Below, in pieces: positions 25,717-36,400 of a stretch of DNA of 64,000 nucleotides. Made by a program: the position numbers and the translations under genes. Each line of letters begins with the position of its first letter. Position 1 is the first letter of the stretch. The notes under the pieces are model-generated. The model ran no database searches. It was not told the DNA's origin and saw only the letters and a list, made by a program, of their open reading frames with translations. Where the stretch lies: the NCBI GenBank assembly GCA_036365515.1, contig CM070873.1:40307807-40371806 (forward strand). Direction: 5' to 3'. The stretch is from Torymus aiolomorphi. Its lineage: Eukaryota > Arthropoda > Insecta > Hymenoptera > Torymidae.

Positions 25717-25961
25717 CCAGACCAAACTTTTTCAATTTTTGCTCACAGTGACAAGAGCTATAATTCACATGTGAGACTGCATTTGAGAGGCAGACAGAAG
25801 AGCATTTTGTACCAAATCATCGCTGGAAACGCACGATAAATGAAGTCACGAACCCCGAAAAATAACGCGCTAGGTATTTCGAATATAATTTACATAACAT
25901 CACGTATTAGAGACTGATGATTGGAAAATATTTTATGATAGATTTAGTCGCCTTTGTGACG
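25717..25961 (-). pseudogene. Orphan duplicate of gene A's promoter and start
   Basis: About 245 bp aligns, by eye at roughly three-quarters identity, to the region just upstream of GMC gene A (28473-28732), in the same orientation. The match begins at gene A's first three codons, where ATG has become TTG, and breaks immediately inside the reading frame. A TTCACATGTGA motif containing the E-box CACATGTG is kept about 40 bp upstream of the start position in both copies (25764-25774 and 28517-28527). No GMC coding sequence follows it, so this is the 5' relic of a lost third minus-strand copy, or a displaced promoter duplicate. Confidence 0.7.
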
Positions 25962-25989
25962 AATTTTAAATCAATTTATCTCTTCTGCT

Positions 25990-26452
25990 TCGCATTTAAC
26001 AGGTACCCATGATATCGTCGCTTCCGAATAAAAAGGCGCTAACTCGGAAGCCGGTTGAAAAAGGAGTTAATTCGGAAGCCGTTTGAAGGTTCTAAGTCAG
26101 ACGAAAAACTTTTTCGCTTAGATTTAAGTTGGCAGTAATATAACCAAAATATTTCTGATGCTTGATTTAAAAGATGAGTAATATTTTAAAAATAAATAGA
26201 ATTCATTTATATGTTTTCAAGGTAACAGATTATGAATATGCTGGCTTGATAATTATTATTATTATATGAACATGATGAGTGCTATAACACAAATCGTATC
26301 TCTTTACTTAAAATATAATTTGGGCACAATAATTCGCGTGAACTAGAAGTTGTAAAAGCTTTCAAGATTTTTACAGAACGATACATTCCAGGTTTTTGAT
26401 TATATACGTCTTTCTTTTTCAAAGAGAAACCTTTATAGCAAAATTTTTCAAT
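25990..26452. other. AT-rich spacer with a short tandem duplication
   Basis: Spacer downstream of gene A. A unit resembling GTTAATTCGGAAGCCGTTTG occurs twice (about 26038-26060 and 26066-26088). Nothing else is recognised. Confidence 0.5.
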
Positions 26453-26458
26453 TTTATT
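26453..26458 (-). terminator. Probable polyadenylation signal of gene A
   Basis: AATAAA on the minus strand about 52 bases after the gene A stop codon. It is the nearest canonical hexamer. Confidence 0.5.
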
Positions 26459-26509
26459 CGATAATTTTTATAGAAAGATATCCTAATACATCTTACATCT
26501 CTTTCTAAT

Positions 26510-28481
26510 CTAATTTAACCAATCTTCTTTCACCATATCACTACCCTTTTCGGCGATCATGACAGTGGGCGCAAGCGTGTTGCCTCTCGTGAGCACAGGC
26601 ATGATCGAGGCGTCGATAACCCTAAGGTTCTTGATTCCGTAAACCTTCAGTTTAGCATCAACAACTGCATCAGGATCCTCCTTCGGGCCCATCTTGCAGG
26701 TACCCACCTGATGATTAACGATTCCCGTGTGTTTCTTCGCGAGGCACTCGTAGTACTCAAAAGTCTCGTACTCCAGGTGGCCGCAGTGTGGCGCTGCCGC
26801 CCTGGATGCCACGAATCCAGCTTCCTTGAATGTTTGAGTTTCCACGAGACGCTTGGTGAGGCGTGCACCTTCAGCTACAGCTTTTATGTCGTCAGGGTGG
26901 CAATGGTAGTTGGGGTAGATAAGGGGCTGCTTGTTGATCGGATCAGAGCTGTCGAGTTTTAACTCACCTCGGCTTTTGGGTGCCAAATACACGATCTTGA
27001 GCAAGAACCCATCGCAGTAGGGCAACAAGAAACGGGGGGACTTCGTTTGGTCATCATATTTATACTTGATGTAGCCAATCTGGATATCAGGTACGTTGAG
27101 CTCTTTTTCAAACGAGGTGTTCAGGAAGGCTATGTTGTCCATGAATCCAGTGACGGATAAAGGACCGTGATGATTGATCAGCCAGTAGACGAGATCTTTG
27201 TGAAGAGTCCTGATGGTGAACGAAGCGGTTTTATTGGTAGTGCTCACGGAAATCGGTGATATAGAAAAGTGATTGTGAAGATTCTTACCTACTGGCAAAT
27301 CTTTCAAAACCTCAATTCCTGACTCTTTCAAATTATCGCTTGGGCCTACTCCGGACAACATGAGCACTTTCGGCGTATCTATACTGCCAGCTGACAGAAT
27401 CACTTCCTTCTTCGCGTAGACTCTCTTAATGTTATTTGTATTAGCTAATCTGTACTCGACACCGGTCGCCGTTTTAGTTCTCGGATCAATGATAACCTTA
27501 ATCACCCACGAATTCGGTCGCACGACGAGATTGGGCCTCTTGCCACGAATCGGACGAATAAAGGCGCCGTTCGAACTCTGCCGGGCTCTCCTGATCGTGG
27601 CATATTGCAGCCTAGAAGTTCCCAAGTTATCTCCGGAGTTATAGTCGACTTCGCGGAGGCCGACTTCTTTCCATCCATTTAAGATGACTTTGGCGTTCTC
27701 GTCATAATACCCAGCACTTTCGATGGTCTGGTAGCCTCCCGTATTGTGGAATAAGGGATTCTTCTCCAAGACCTAAAAGCAAAAGTTCATAAGATAAAGA
27801 TTTACATATATCTTCGTATTTTTTTATTTGTTTTAAAAAAACACTCACTTCTTTAACTTTAAAGTCCTCTGACTTTTTGAAGTAGGGCAAGACTTCCTTC
27901 CAGGTCCAGCCGGGATTACCAAGCTTCGCCCAGTTATCATAGTCCCAGCTGTTACCTCGCACGAAGTGCATACTGTACAGCGTGCTCGAACCACCCATGA
28001 CTTTGCCACGTGTCCAAGAGCATGCTTGCGAACTACAGGCATTGGGTTCAGGCTGAGTGACGTAATCATAGTCAAGATCAGTTCCCTTCATTAGAGTTAT
28101 CAATCCCGGAACATCGGCTATCAGTGGCTCTTCATCGCCTCTTTCTAGCAGTACAATCTAGCAATTAACGTAAATAAATTATTTCTCTATTCCTAAAGTT
28201 TGCTTAAAAAAAACTATTCTACTTACTTTCCAATTGGAAATTTCGCTCAGTCGATTAGCAACGACGCAACCAGCACCTCCCGCCCCAACCACTACGAAAT
28301 CCACCTCTTCATAAGGCACATTCTTTGCAAATGAAGTCATCCTATTCAGATTACCATCATTCGAGTGTCCCAAAAAGAGAGTTAAAAAATTCAGAAAAGT
28401 CAGCATGGAAGCTGTGCAGGGAGTTTTCGAGGGATTATTCGGTGTACAAATTGCCGAATTTTCACCTACCGTCCAGACCAT
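26510..28481 (-). CDS. GMC oxidoreductase A (glucose dehydrogenase [FAD, quinone]-like)
   Basis: Three exons on the minus strand: 28481-28227, 28157-27849 and 27772-26510, giving 608 residues, a normal family length. Both introns are short (69 and 76 bp), GT-AG and phase 0. The product should be a flavoprotein oxidising an alcohol or sugar substrate with FAD. A hydrophobic stretch at 26-38 may be a signal or anchor segment. The dinucleotide-binding GAGGAG is at 66-71, GMC signature 1 ([18 protein letters not shown]) at 136-153, signature 2 ([16 protein letters not shown]) at 317-332, the C-terminal catalytic His in [10 protein letters not shown] at 542, and the second active-site region is GNTLAP with Asn 586. 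Oddity: the Asn usually ending the GG-S-S-x-x-N motif is Tyr 146. The start is chosen because MxW begins all four paralogues. The substrate cannot be named. Confidence 0.93.
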
Positions 28482-28740
28482 TTTTCGATTTTTGCTCTCA
28501 CTGACAACAACTATAGTTCACATGTGAAACTGCATTCAAGAGGCAGAGAGAAGAGTATTTTGTCGTGGAAGTATCGCTGGGAACACACGATGAATGAAGT
28601 CATGAACGCCTAAAGATTACACGCTCGGTATTTTTGGTGCCATTTACATAAACTCACGTATTTCAGATTACCAATGACGTAGAGTCTGATGAATGAAAAA
28701 TATTTGATGGTTTATTTAGTTGCGTTATAGCGTTTTTCCT
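28482..28740 (-). promoter_or_regulatory. Upstream region of gene A, duplicated at 25.7 kb
   Basis: The DNA just 5' of gene A contains TTCACATGTGAA (28517-28528), with the E-box core CACATGTG. It shares about 250 bp of sequence with the orphan copy at 25717-25961. Conservation of a non-coding block between old duplicates hints at regulatory function, but no TATA box is obvious. Confidence 0.4.
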
Positions 28741-29860
28741 TTTGTTTATTCAAGACAACGAGTGCACTTTAGTAATTTTTGTCACGATTACGTAATAGAG
28801 AACTGCTCGAAGATAAGAAATAAGGCATAAAACCTATTTTGAAAAACATGTCACCTACGTGATTTTTCCGGAAAGCCACACAATTATACAGTGTAAAAAC
28901 TAAATAATTACTTCTACATTAATAAAGTTTTCTGATATAATGTATATCTAACATATGTTAATTTACATTCTACGTATTATAATGCAGGTTGATTTCGATT
29001 AATATACTGTTACATAGAAATTTATTCACATTATTTTCCGTTCTGAAAATCCTATATCATTAAAAACGTAAATTACAAAAGAAAAATTGTAATTTCGATT
29101 ATTCAAAATAATAAGATTTATGTAGATATAGCTCTATTATAAAAAAAAAAATAACTTTCAGTAATAAATGACCTAGATTTTATATTGATATTAAATTTTA
29201 TATTGATTTTATATTGATTTTTTATATTTTATGATTGCTAGTGTCATTGAACTTTGATAATTATTCATCCAATTGATCTTTTCGATCTGTATATTTTTGT
29301 AATTGATTTGTGAAAAAGAATTTTCTTTTATTCTAACTGATAATAAAAACAAAAACTAAAAAAACTTATCTATTGCGACGAGTTATAAATAATATAATTT
29401 GAAAACATAAAGAGAGACAAATAAAACTCGATAAAAAGGAATTGTTAAGATAATAACATATTTCCACGATTCAAGTACTGTTAAATAAGAAGTGATTCTA
29501 TAATTATTCATCACATTTTGGTTGTACAAACATAAATTTAAAAATTTATTTATAAAAATTTACGTGTGATATTTTAATACAATATATATTATAAAATAAA
29601 AGAATAAATTAGAGTATACCTTTAATTACATAAGTTATTTATAGTACGTGATATTGACTAGATGTCAAAAACTTTAGAGGCTCAGAAATATATTTTCAGA
29701 AAGTAAATGAAGACTTTTATTACCAACAATTATAACATAATAGAAATAAAAAAATTCTTAACGACTTAAAGCATAGTACATTGTCATGTTACATAATTTC
29801 TTCAGAGACACATATAATCAACTAAAAAAATTTTCTAATACATCTAAACTCTTTTTTTTC
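28741..29860. other. AT-rich spacer between GMC genes A and B
   Basis: About 1.1 kb of strongly AT-rich sequence with homopolymer runs. It has no open frame of note, no GC-rich island and no recognised element. Confidence 0.6.
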
Positions 29861-29866
29861 TTTATT
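29861..29866 (-). terminator. AATAAA overlapping the gene B stop codon
   Basis: The minus-strand hexamer AATAAA overlaps the TAA stop (29864-29862) of gene B. It could serve as the polyadenylation signal, giving an unusually short 3' UTR. A further signal downstream may be used instead. Confidence 0.35.
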
Positions 29867-31809
29867 TCAAATGATCTTCTTTCACCATATCACTACCCTT
29901 TTCGCCGATCATGACAGTAGGCGCATGCGTGTTGCCCCTCGTGAGCACCGGCATGATCGAGGCGTCGATGACCCTAAGGTTCTTGATTCCGTAAACCTTC
30001 AGTTTAGCATCAACAACTGCACCAGGATCCTCCTTCGGTCCCATCTTACAGGTACCCACAGGATGATAAATGATTCCAGTGTGTTTCTTAGCGAGGCACT
30101 CGTAGTACTCAAAAGTCTCGTACCGTAGGTGGTCACAGTGCGGCGCTGCCGCCCTGGATGCTACGAATCCGGCTTCCTTGAACGCTTGAGTTTCTACGAG
30201 GCGTTTGGTGAGGCGCGCACCTTCGGCGACTGCTTTTATGTCATCAGGGTGGGAATGGTAGTTGGGATAGATAAGGGGCTGCTTATTGACCGGATCAGAG
30301 CTGTCGAGTTTTAACTCGCCTCGGCTTTTGGGTGCCAAAAACAAGGTCATGAGCAAGAAACCATCGTAGTAGGGCAACAAAAAGCGGGGAGACTTGATCT
30401 CATCATCGAATTTGTACTTGACGTAGCCGACCTGAATGTCGGGTACGTTGGGCTCTTTTTCGAATGAGGTATTTAGAAAGGCTATGTTGTCCATGAATAC
30501 ATTGACAGACATAGGACCATCATGATTGCTTAGCCAGTAGACAAGATCTTTGCGAAGTGTCTCGAGGGTGAACGGAGCGGTTTCATTCGTCGTGGTCACG
30601 GAAATTGGAGTTATTGAAAAATGGTTGTGAAGATTCTTACCTACTGGTAAATCTTTCAAAACCTCAATTCCTGACTCTTTCAAATTATCGCTTGGGCCTA
30701 ATCCGGACAACATGAGCACTTTCGGCGTATCTATACTGCCAGCTGACAGAATCACTTCCTTCTTCGCGTAGACTTTCTTGACGGTATCTGAATTCGCTGA
30801 TCTGTACTCAACACCGGTGGCTGTTTTAGTGCTTGGATCGATTATGACTTTCGTAGCCCACGAATTCGGTCGCACGACGAGGTTCGGCCTCTTAGCACGA
30901 ATCGGCCGAATAAATGCGCCGTTCGAACTCTGTCGGGATCCTCTGACCGTGGCATATTGCATCCTAGAGGTTCCCAAGTTATCTCCGGAGTTATAGTCGA
31001 CTTCGCGGAGTCCGACTTCTTTCCATCCATTCATGATGACTTTGGCATTCTCGTCATAATACTCAGCACCTTCGATGGTCTGGTAGCCACCGGTATTGTG
31101 GAATAAGGGATTCTTCTCCAAGACCTAAAAGCAAAAGTTCATAAGATAAAGATTTACATATATCTTCGTATTTTTTTATTTGTTTTAAAAAAACACTCAC
31201 TTCTTTAACTTTAAAGTCCTCTGACTTTTTGAAGTAGGGCAAGACTTCCTTCCAGGTCCAGCCGGGATTACCAAGCTTCGCCCAGTTATCATAGTCCCAG
31301 CTGTTACCTCGCACGAAGTGCATACTGTACAGCGTGCTCGAACCACCCATGACTTTGCCACGTGTCCAAGAGCATGCTTGCGAACCACAGGCATTGGGTT
31401 CAGGCTGAGTGACGTAATCATAGTCAAGATCAGTTCCTTTCATTAGAGTTATCAATCCCGGAACATCGGCTATCAGTGGCTCTTCATCGCCTCCTTCCAG
31501 CAGCAAAACCTAGCGATTGGTGTAAATAAATTTTTTAATTCTACATAAACTTTGCTTCTATTAAACAGCTGTACTTACTTTCCAATCAGCAACCTCGCTC
31601 AATCGATTGGCCACGACGCAGCCCGCGCTACCAGCCCCCACAACTATGAAATCGAACTCGTCAATCTCATTGGCCTTGGGTGGCGAGACAAACTTCTCAT
31701 CGTATGAGAAACCTAGGTACTGGGTGAGGAACGCCAGAAAAGTCAGCATCGGCGCACTGCAAGCACCCGGGGCGCAGATCGCCCCGTTGTTACCCTGCGA
31801 CCAGGTCAT
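29862..31809 (-). CDS. GMC oxidoreductase B (glucose dehydrogenase [FAD, quinone]-like)
   Basis: Three exons on the minus strand: 31809-31579, 31509-31201 and 31124-29862, giving 600 residues. The introns (69 and 76 bp) fall at the same phase-0 positions as in gene A. FAD motif GAGSAG at 58-63, GMC signature 1 at 128-145 with Tyr 138 replacing the usual Asn, signature 2 ([16 protein letters not shown]) at 309-324, catalytic His 534 in YHPVGTCKMG and Asn 578 in GNTHAP. The third exon is about 87% identical to gene A at protein level and exon 1 is much more diverged, yet exon 2 plus intron 2 are nearly identical in DNA. That points to gene conversion. The product is predicted to be an FAD-dependent dehydrogenase or oxidase, possibly secreted. 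Intact and likely expressed; substrate unknown. Confidence 0.93.
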
Positions 31810-31851
31810 CGCTCTGTCGACTGCATCTGCTCTCGCGAGTATGTCTACCTG

Positions 31852-31861
31852 TTTTTATAAA
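31852..31861 (-). promoter_or_regulatory. TATA box of gene B
   Basis: TTTATAAAAA on the minus strand lies about 45 bases upstream of the gene B ATG. That leaves a 5' UTR of roughly 15-20 bases if the start site is at the usual spacing. Confidence 0.45.
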
Positions 31862-32755
31862 CTACTATGCGTGTTTGCACACCACGAATTATCTATCGCT
31901 GTTATTTGCCAATGATGAATAGCTAGTACATACGGGCAGTAATTACACGGTGGAGTTAAAATTTTCCGCGTTCGGATAGGATTGCCTTATCGTTAAAGCG
32001 GCTAATTACTTTTTTATTATTAGTAGTCTTTGCAAATCCCATGTGTATTCATAGCATTAGCTCGCTCATAGTATTGCATTAATTTTCAATGTGCCAGCAT
32101 TTGTTGCGTAAAACTAACACATTTTCAGTGTATCTTCATTGATCATCTAATTAGAGTTTCTTGTTACGAACAAATAATTTTTTGATGTCATCAATGGATT
32201 TTTCATTTTATATTGGACAGAATTTTAATTAAAATACATTACGAAACTACTAAGAAATAACTAATATCTACACTCTTTAATAAATTATATTCTCATTATC
32301 AGCTTATAAAACAAGAAATCTTCAATTCATTATCATTTACTTATGTAAATGAAAATTCAAATAATACTCATATAAATTTACAGTAGTTCTGAGAATAAGC
32401 AAATACCATTATGTAAATAGTAAATCAATTATAGTAAATCAATTTTTATGCTAAGTTTAAAGTGATAACTGTCAAGTCAGAAAAGGCCGTTCTTTGGAAT
32501 TTTATAGATTTGTGTTTGCCACGTTTTAAATAGCTGCATAGATAATATATGAAACTATGCTGTGTATATCTAGAAATAGAGAATATGTGAAAATGCAAAA
32601 ATCTTTAGCTTAAAGTTGTTTGATGCTATTAAAATATAAATTATTAATAATTATTATCTTAAATTATTAAATATGTCATTAGACATATTATGTATTTTTT
32701 TAGAGAGAAAGAGAGAGAGAAAGAGAGAAAGAGAGAGAGAGAGAGAGAGATAGAA

Positions 32756-32812
<57 letters not shown>

Positions 32813-32918
32813 CTTATATATATAGAATTGTAGAGGTTGGAAAAAGAAACAGGGGTTGTCCACCACCAACCCTACTGATAAGTCTTCGGGTAACCCTGAG
32901 ACGAAATGCCTGACTGGT
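31862..32918. other. AT-rich spacer with a long GA microsatellite
   Basis: AT-rich DNA upstream of gene B, followed by a GA tract. The open frame running through the tract on the minus strand is a repeat artefact. No gene is seen. Confidence 0.55.
32701..32809. repeat. Long (GA)n microsatellite with AAAGA interruptions
   Basis: About 109 bp of GA dinucleotides, interrupted in its left half by GAAA units and ending in an uninterrupted run. Unlike most GA tracts in this window it is not attached to a GC-rich island. Confidence 0.9.
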
Positions 32919-33075
32919 TTAACCTTTAGAGGACGGGATGGCCCCTATACGGGCCATGCCCATGATCGACCCTTTACATGTGTTAGTTTTGAGATGTGAG
33001 ACATCACAAAAACTCGATTTCTATAGAAAAGTGAGAGAAAACAGTAAACCCAAATCCCCGTCCTCTAAAGGTTAA
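32919..33075. mobile_element. piggyBac-type MITE with TTAA target duplication
   Basis: Inverted repeats CCTTTAGAGGACGGG (from 32923) and its exact complement (to 33071) are each bordered by TTAA (32919-32922, 33072-33075). TTAA duplication and a CCT start are typical of piggyBac-superfamily elements. The 149-bp interior has no open frame, so movement would have depended on an autonomous relative. Confidence 0.85.
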
Positions 33076-33258
33076 TGATCTTTTCTAGAATATAGATTCT
33101 ATAAACTGTTATATTTTTATTTCACATAAATTTTGAAAGTATAATCAATAAGTTATTTAAAACTTCAAAAAGCTTTACTACTTTGAACAGAGAAATATTT
33201 TTCGAATAATTATTCCCACTGAATGTAGAAAAAGTGTAATGTACGTAATAATACTTGC

Positions 33259-33480
33259 CTTTGGAGCGCTCCCTCGCTCCTTGATGTCGTATTTGAAAAG
33301 GTCATTAATATTCATGTATTTTGCACTTGTTACGAGGATTGAATGTTTTTTATCATTTAATTTTGGGAAAACCGAAATAATCGTACTAAATACATATCTT
33401 CCACGTGGCAATGATGTTAGCGTTAACGATGCAAATGTCAGCAAATACAAGATAAATAATGTAACATCCAACCCGTTCAA
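33259..33480 (-). CDS. Candidate first exon with signal-peptide-like start
   Basis: A 74-codon frame from ATG at 33480 to an AAG|GCAAGT site, which matches the consensus of the rare GC-AG splice donor. The start MNGLDVTLFILYLLTFASLT is hydrophobic like a signal peptide; the rest, which includes GRYVFSTIISVFPKLNDKKH, is unrecognised. No partner exon was found downstream on the minus strand before gene B. An overlapping plus-strand frame of 81 codons exists, so coding direction is uncertain. It may be an orphan exon, a pseudogene fragment or chance. Confidence 0.25.
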
Positions 33481-33483
33481 ATA

Positions 33484-36400
33484 AATGACTGCACGCGCTG
33501 AGTTTTTAGACTATCCACCTCCTATTTGTTATTCGCCAAGCAAACAAACAATCAATACCAACAGAGCCAATACGCATTTTTCGACAACCGATATTTATTT
33601 TTAATATTCTCGGATTAAGAAAAACACGCTGCAAGCTGCTCTCGAGGAAATTCAAGCCAAACAGTTGGGTAGCATAACCCAAATCTAAGGCACCTGCGTG
33701 TTCTCGAGTTCTAATGAAAACAGGAAAACTCTATCGGCGCCGAAGAAATTTTGTACAAACAAGCCGAAAAATTTCATCACTCGTAAGAAGAAGACTTCAT
33801 CACATTTACGGCCACAAAAGGCTTTGCAATAAATTTCCATATTTTGTAGGTAAAATTAATCGCACGATCACGTACTGTACCTATGCTATTTTTCGTACGA
33901 GTTCGCACATGTGTACTTGTATGCGCGTGTATGTGTGCATGGGAATGACTATATATACATCGAGCGCGCGAAAAATCGTAAACTCGCATGCGAAAGCTAT
34001 ACGGACACAGGCTAAATCCGAGGGAGAAATCGAATCCCGAGTCGCGCGCCGCGTCGAAATCGCGTGAAACATAAACGAGCAGCCGGGATAGTGGACTACG
34101 CGCGCGCGAAAACTACGAAGTCACTTTGCGCCCCGGACAATGTCCCCCCTTCCCCCCGCCCCCCGTGTATGTGCGATCGCGTTCGCTTTTTTTCGGGCTA
34201 TCATTTTTGCGTCGGGCGAACGGCTTTTTTCGGGCTCCGGGCGGGCATGTCATAGTTTCGAGTTATTAGTGTTTTCCAGTAAGGTCGGGGTTAGTTTCGC
34301 TGCGTAGCGCTGAAAGATTAAGTTTTTATTTTTATTAGTTAAAACGTAGTACTGCAAGTTTATAATTTATTTGTTTAAATTATGAAAGTTATAGATAAGA
34401 TTTAATGAGTTCCCAACAAAAAGTATAATAACTATGAAACTAGAAATTTGAATACTTTCTCATTTGTTGAAGTAAGTTCAACATTCTACGAGTGCGAGTG
34501 TTGCTATAAAAGTAAGGAAAGAATCATTTAGGGTAAGTCAAAACACGCCAGCCAGCGTAACAGAATGTATCTTTGCCTTTCCCTCTTCCTGGATAGTTTT
34601 CTCTTTGTTTTCTTTCACTTTTTCTGGCTCTTTGTTTTCCTTCCTTTCTCCCCGCCTATTGATCTTTCATCTGTATATTATTGCTCTCCATCCTCGGCTC
34701 GACTCTAAGTTTAAAATAGAACGAAACTTTGTAACGCCGCGGCAGCATAAATCTTTTACTCCACTATAAAACTTCGAAAATTCAAACACAAACAACAAAT
34801 TAATTTCCGGATATACGAAAAAAAAAAAGAAGAAAAACCTGCCGAAAAATCCAAACTCTTTTTCACACGCGCACGCACGCGCACAAAAAAAGCCCATTCT
34901 CGATTTGTTTACTCGAAAATTCAATTTGACTAACAAAACCAACCCTTTGCACGCACGCTGCCAGCATCCCTCGCGTATCGCGAAAATTTCAGGCCAAAAT
35001 ATTTACGCCGCCGCGCCCCAAACAAATCGATCATCTCTCTCTCTCCACCCTCTCTCCCACCTTCAATTTTTCACTCCTCTCTCTCCCCCTCTCTCTCTCT
35101 CTGCAGCCACCCACCCACGCCGAATCGACTACCGCTAGACTCGCGAAACTCTCGCCCGGATATTTTTAACTCAAGATACACAAAGCGCGTGAATGTTTTA
35201 TCGCGGCCGGCGACTCGCGGCGCGCTCGCGCGAGTTTGTGTATGTATACGTGTGTATGTACTTATATACACGTACAGCGAACTGGGGCAGAAACACAAAG
35301 CGAGAGACTGCTGCTGCTGCTGCCCGGGCGAGATATACGTGAGCACGCAGCGCCGCAGGTGCAGCACTGCCGCAGGGTGCAGCGCGCACCGAATTGCCGA
35401 AAGTGCGAGGAGGTGAGAGTGAAGGGGGCCAGGCGTGTTGAGATGGGTAGAAGGGTTTTCAGAAGTGTAACTTTCTTCAGATATTTAGGAATAGTTTGAG
35501 TGATATTGTTTAAGTATCGTAAGGGTTTCGTAACAGTTGCTGGTCACACTTTCGCATCTGAAAATTTTTATTGTAAAGTGAAGTTTCCTCCTCGTATAGA
35601 GGCTTTGGATCGGTGAAACAAAAAATGTTTGAGTCATAAACAATTTTAAAACGCCTATTAAAATTTCATTTGTTTCGGAGAAAAAACATTTTTTGACGAA
35701 AAATGCGTTTTTGTTGTCGCACGATAACAGGAATGAAAATCAATTAATCTTCACAAATGACAGTTTTTCTCGTTTTAACTTATTTTTGCTTCACAATAAA
35801 TTGTAACTAACTTCTGGAACTGCTTACTCAACTAACATATAACTACCACTAATTGTCGCGAAGAGCATACCAATAAGCACTTACTACATCGAATAAAAAA
35901 TTCTTTGAAGCACTCTCGAAAAGTAATTTTGTTAGTGCAACCAACGCTGCAAACAAAAATACTCGCGCGAGATTGCGATTCGCTATACGAAAGTCAAACA
36001 GTTGCGAACCCGAAGCAAAGAATCGTTTCCCTGCGAGCGCACAGCGAAACACCAAAACTTTAGCGAATCTAAACCAAGCGAGTCCTGCGAAAATACTTTC
36101 GATAACTTTTTCCGATTGACACTACCTGTCTCTACTCAAAAATAACGCACGCGCTGAGAGGAAGCTGCAGCGCCGCGGTCCATTTTTAATCGAGGCCCTC
36201 CCGGGCTTACGGGATTTTTCGAACGGACAAGCACTTTGACCAGAACGCGGATTACCAAGAACAATAGCCGCGAAAGGATCGCGGAACTTTTCCGATGCGC
36301 GCGCTGAAAAATCTCTTTTTCAGCGGCTACGCGCGCGCCACTTTGGTGAGAGGTGAGTGAATGAACGGCGCGGCGATGGCCGGTTCGCTCTCTCTTTCTC

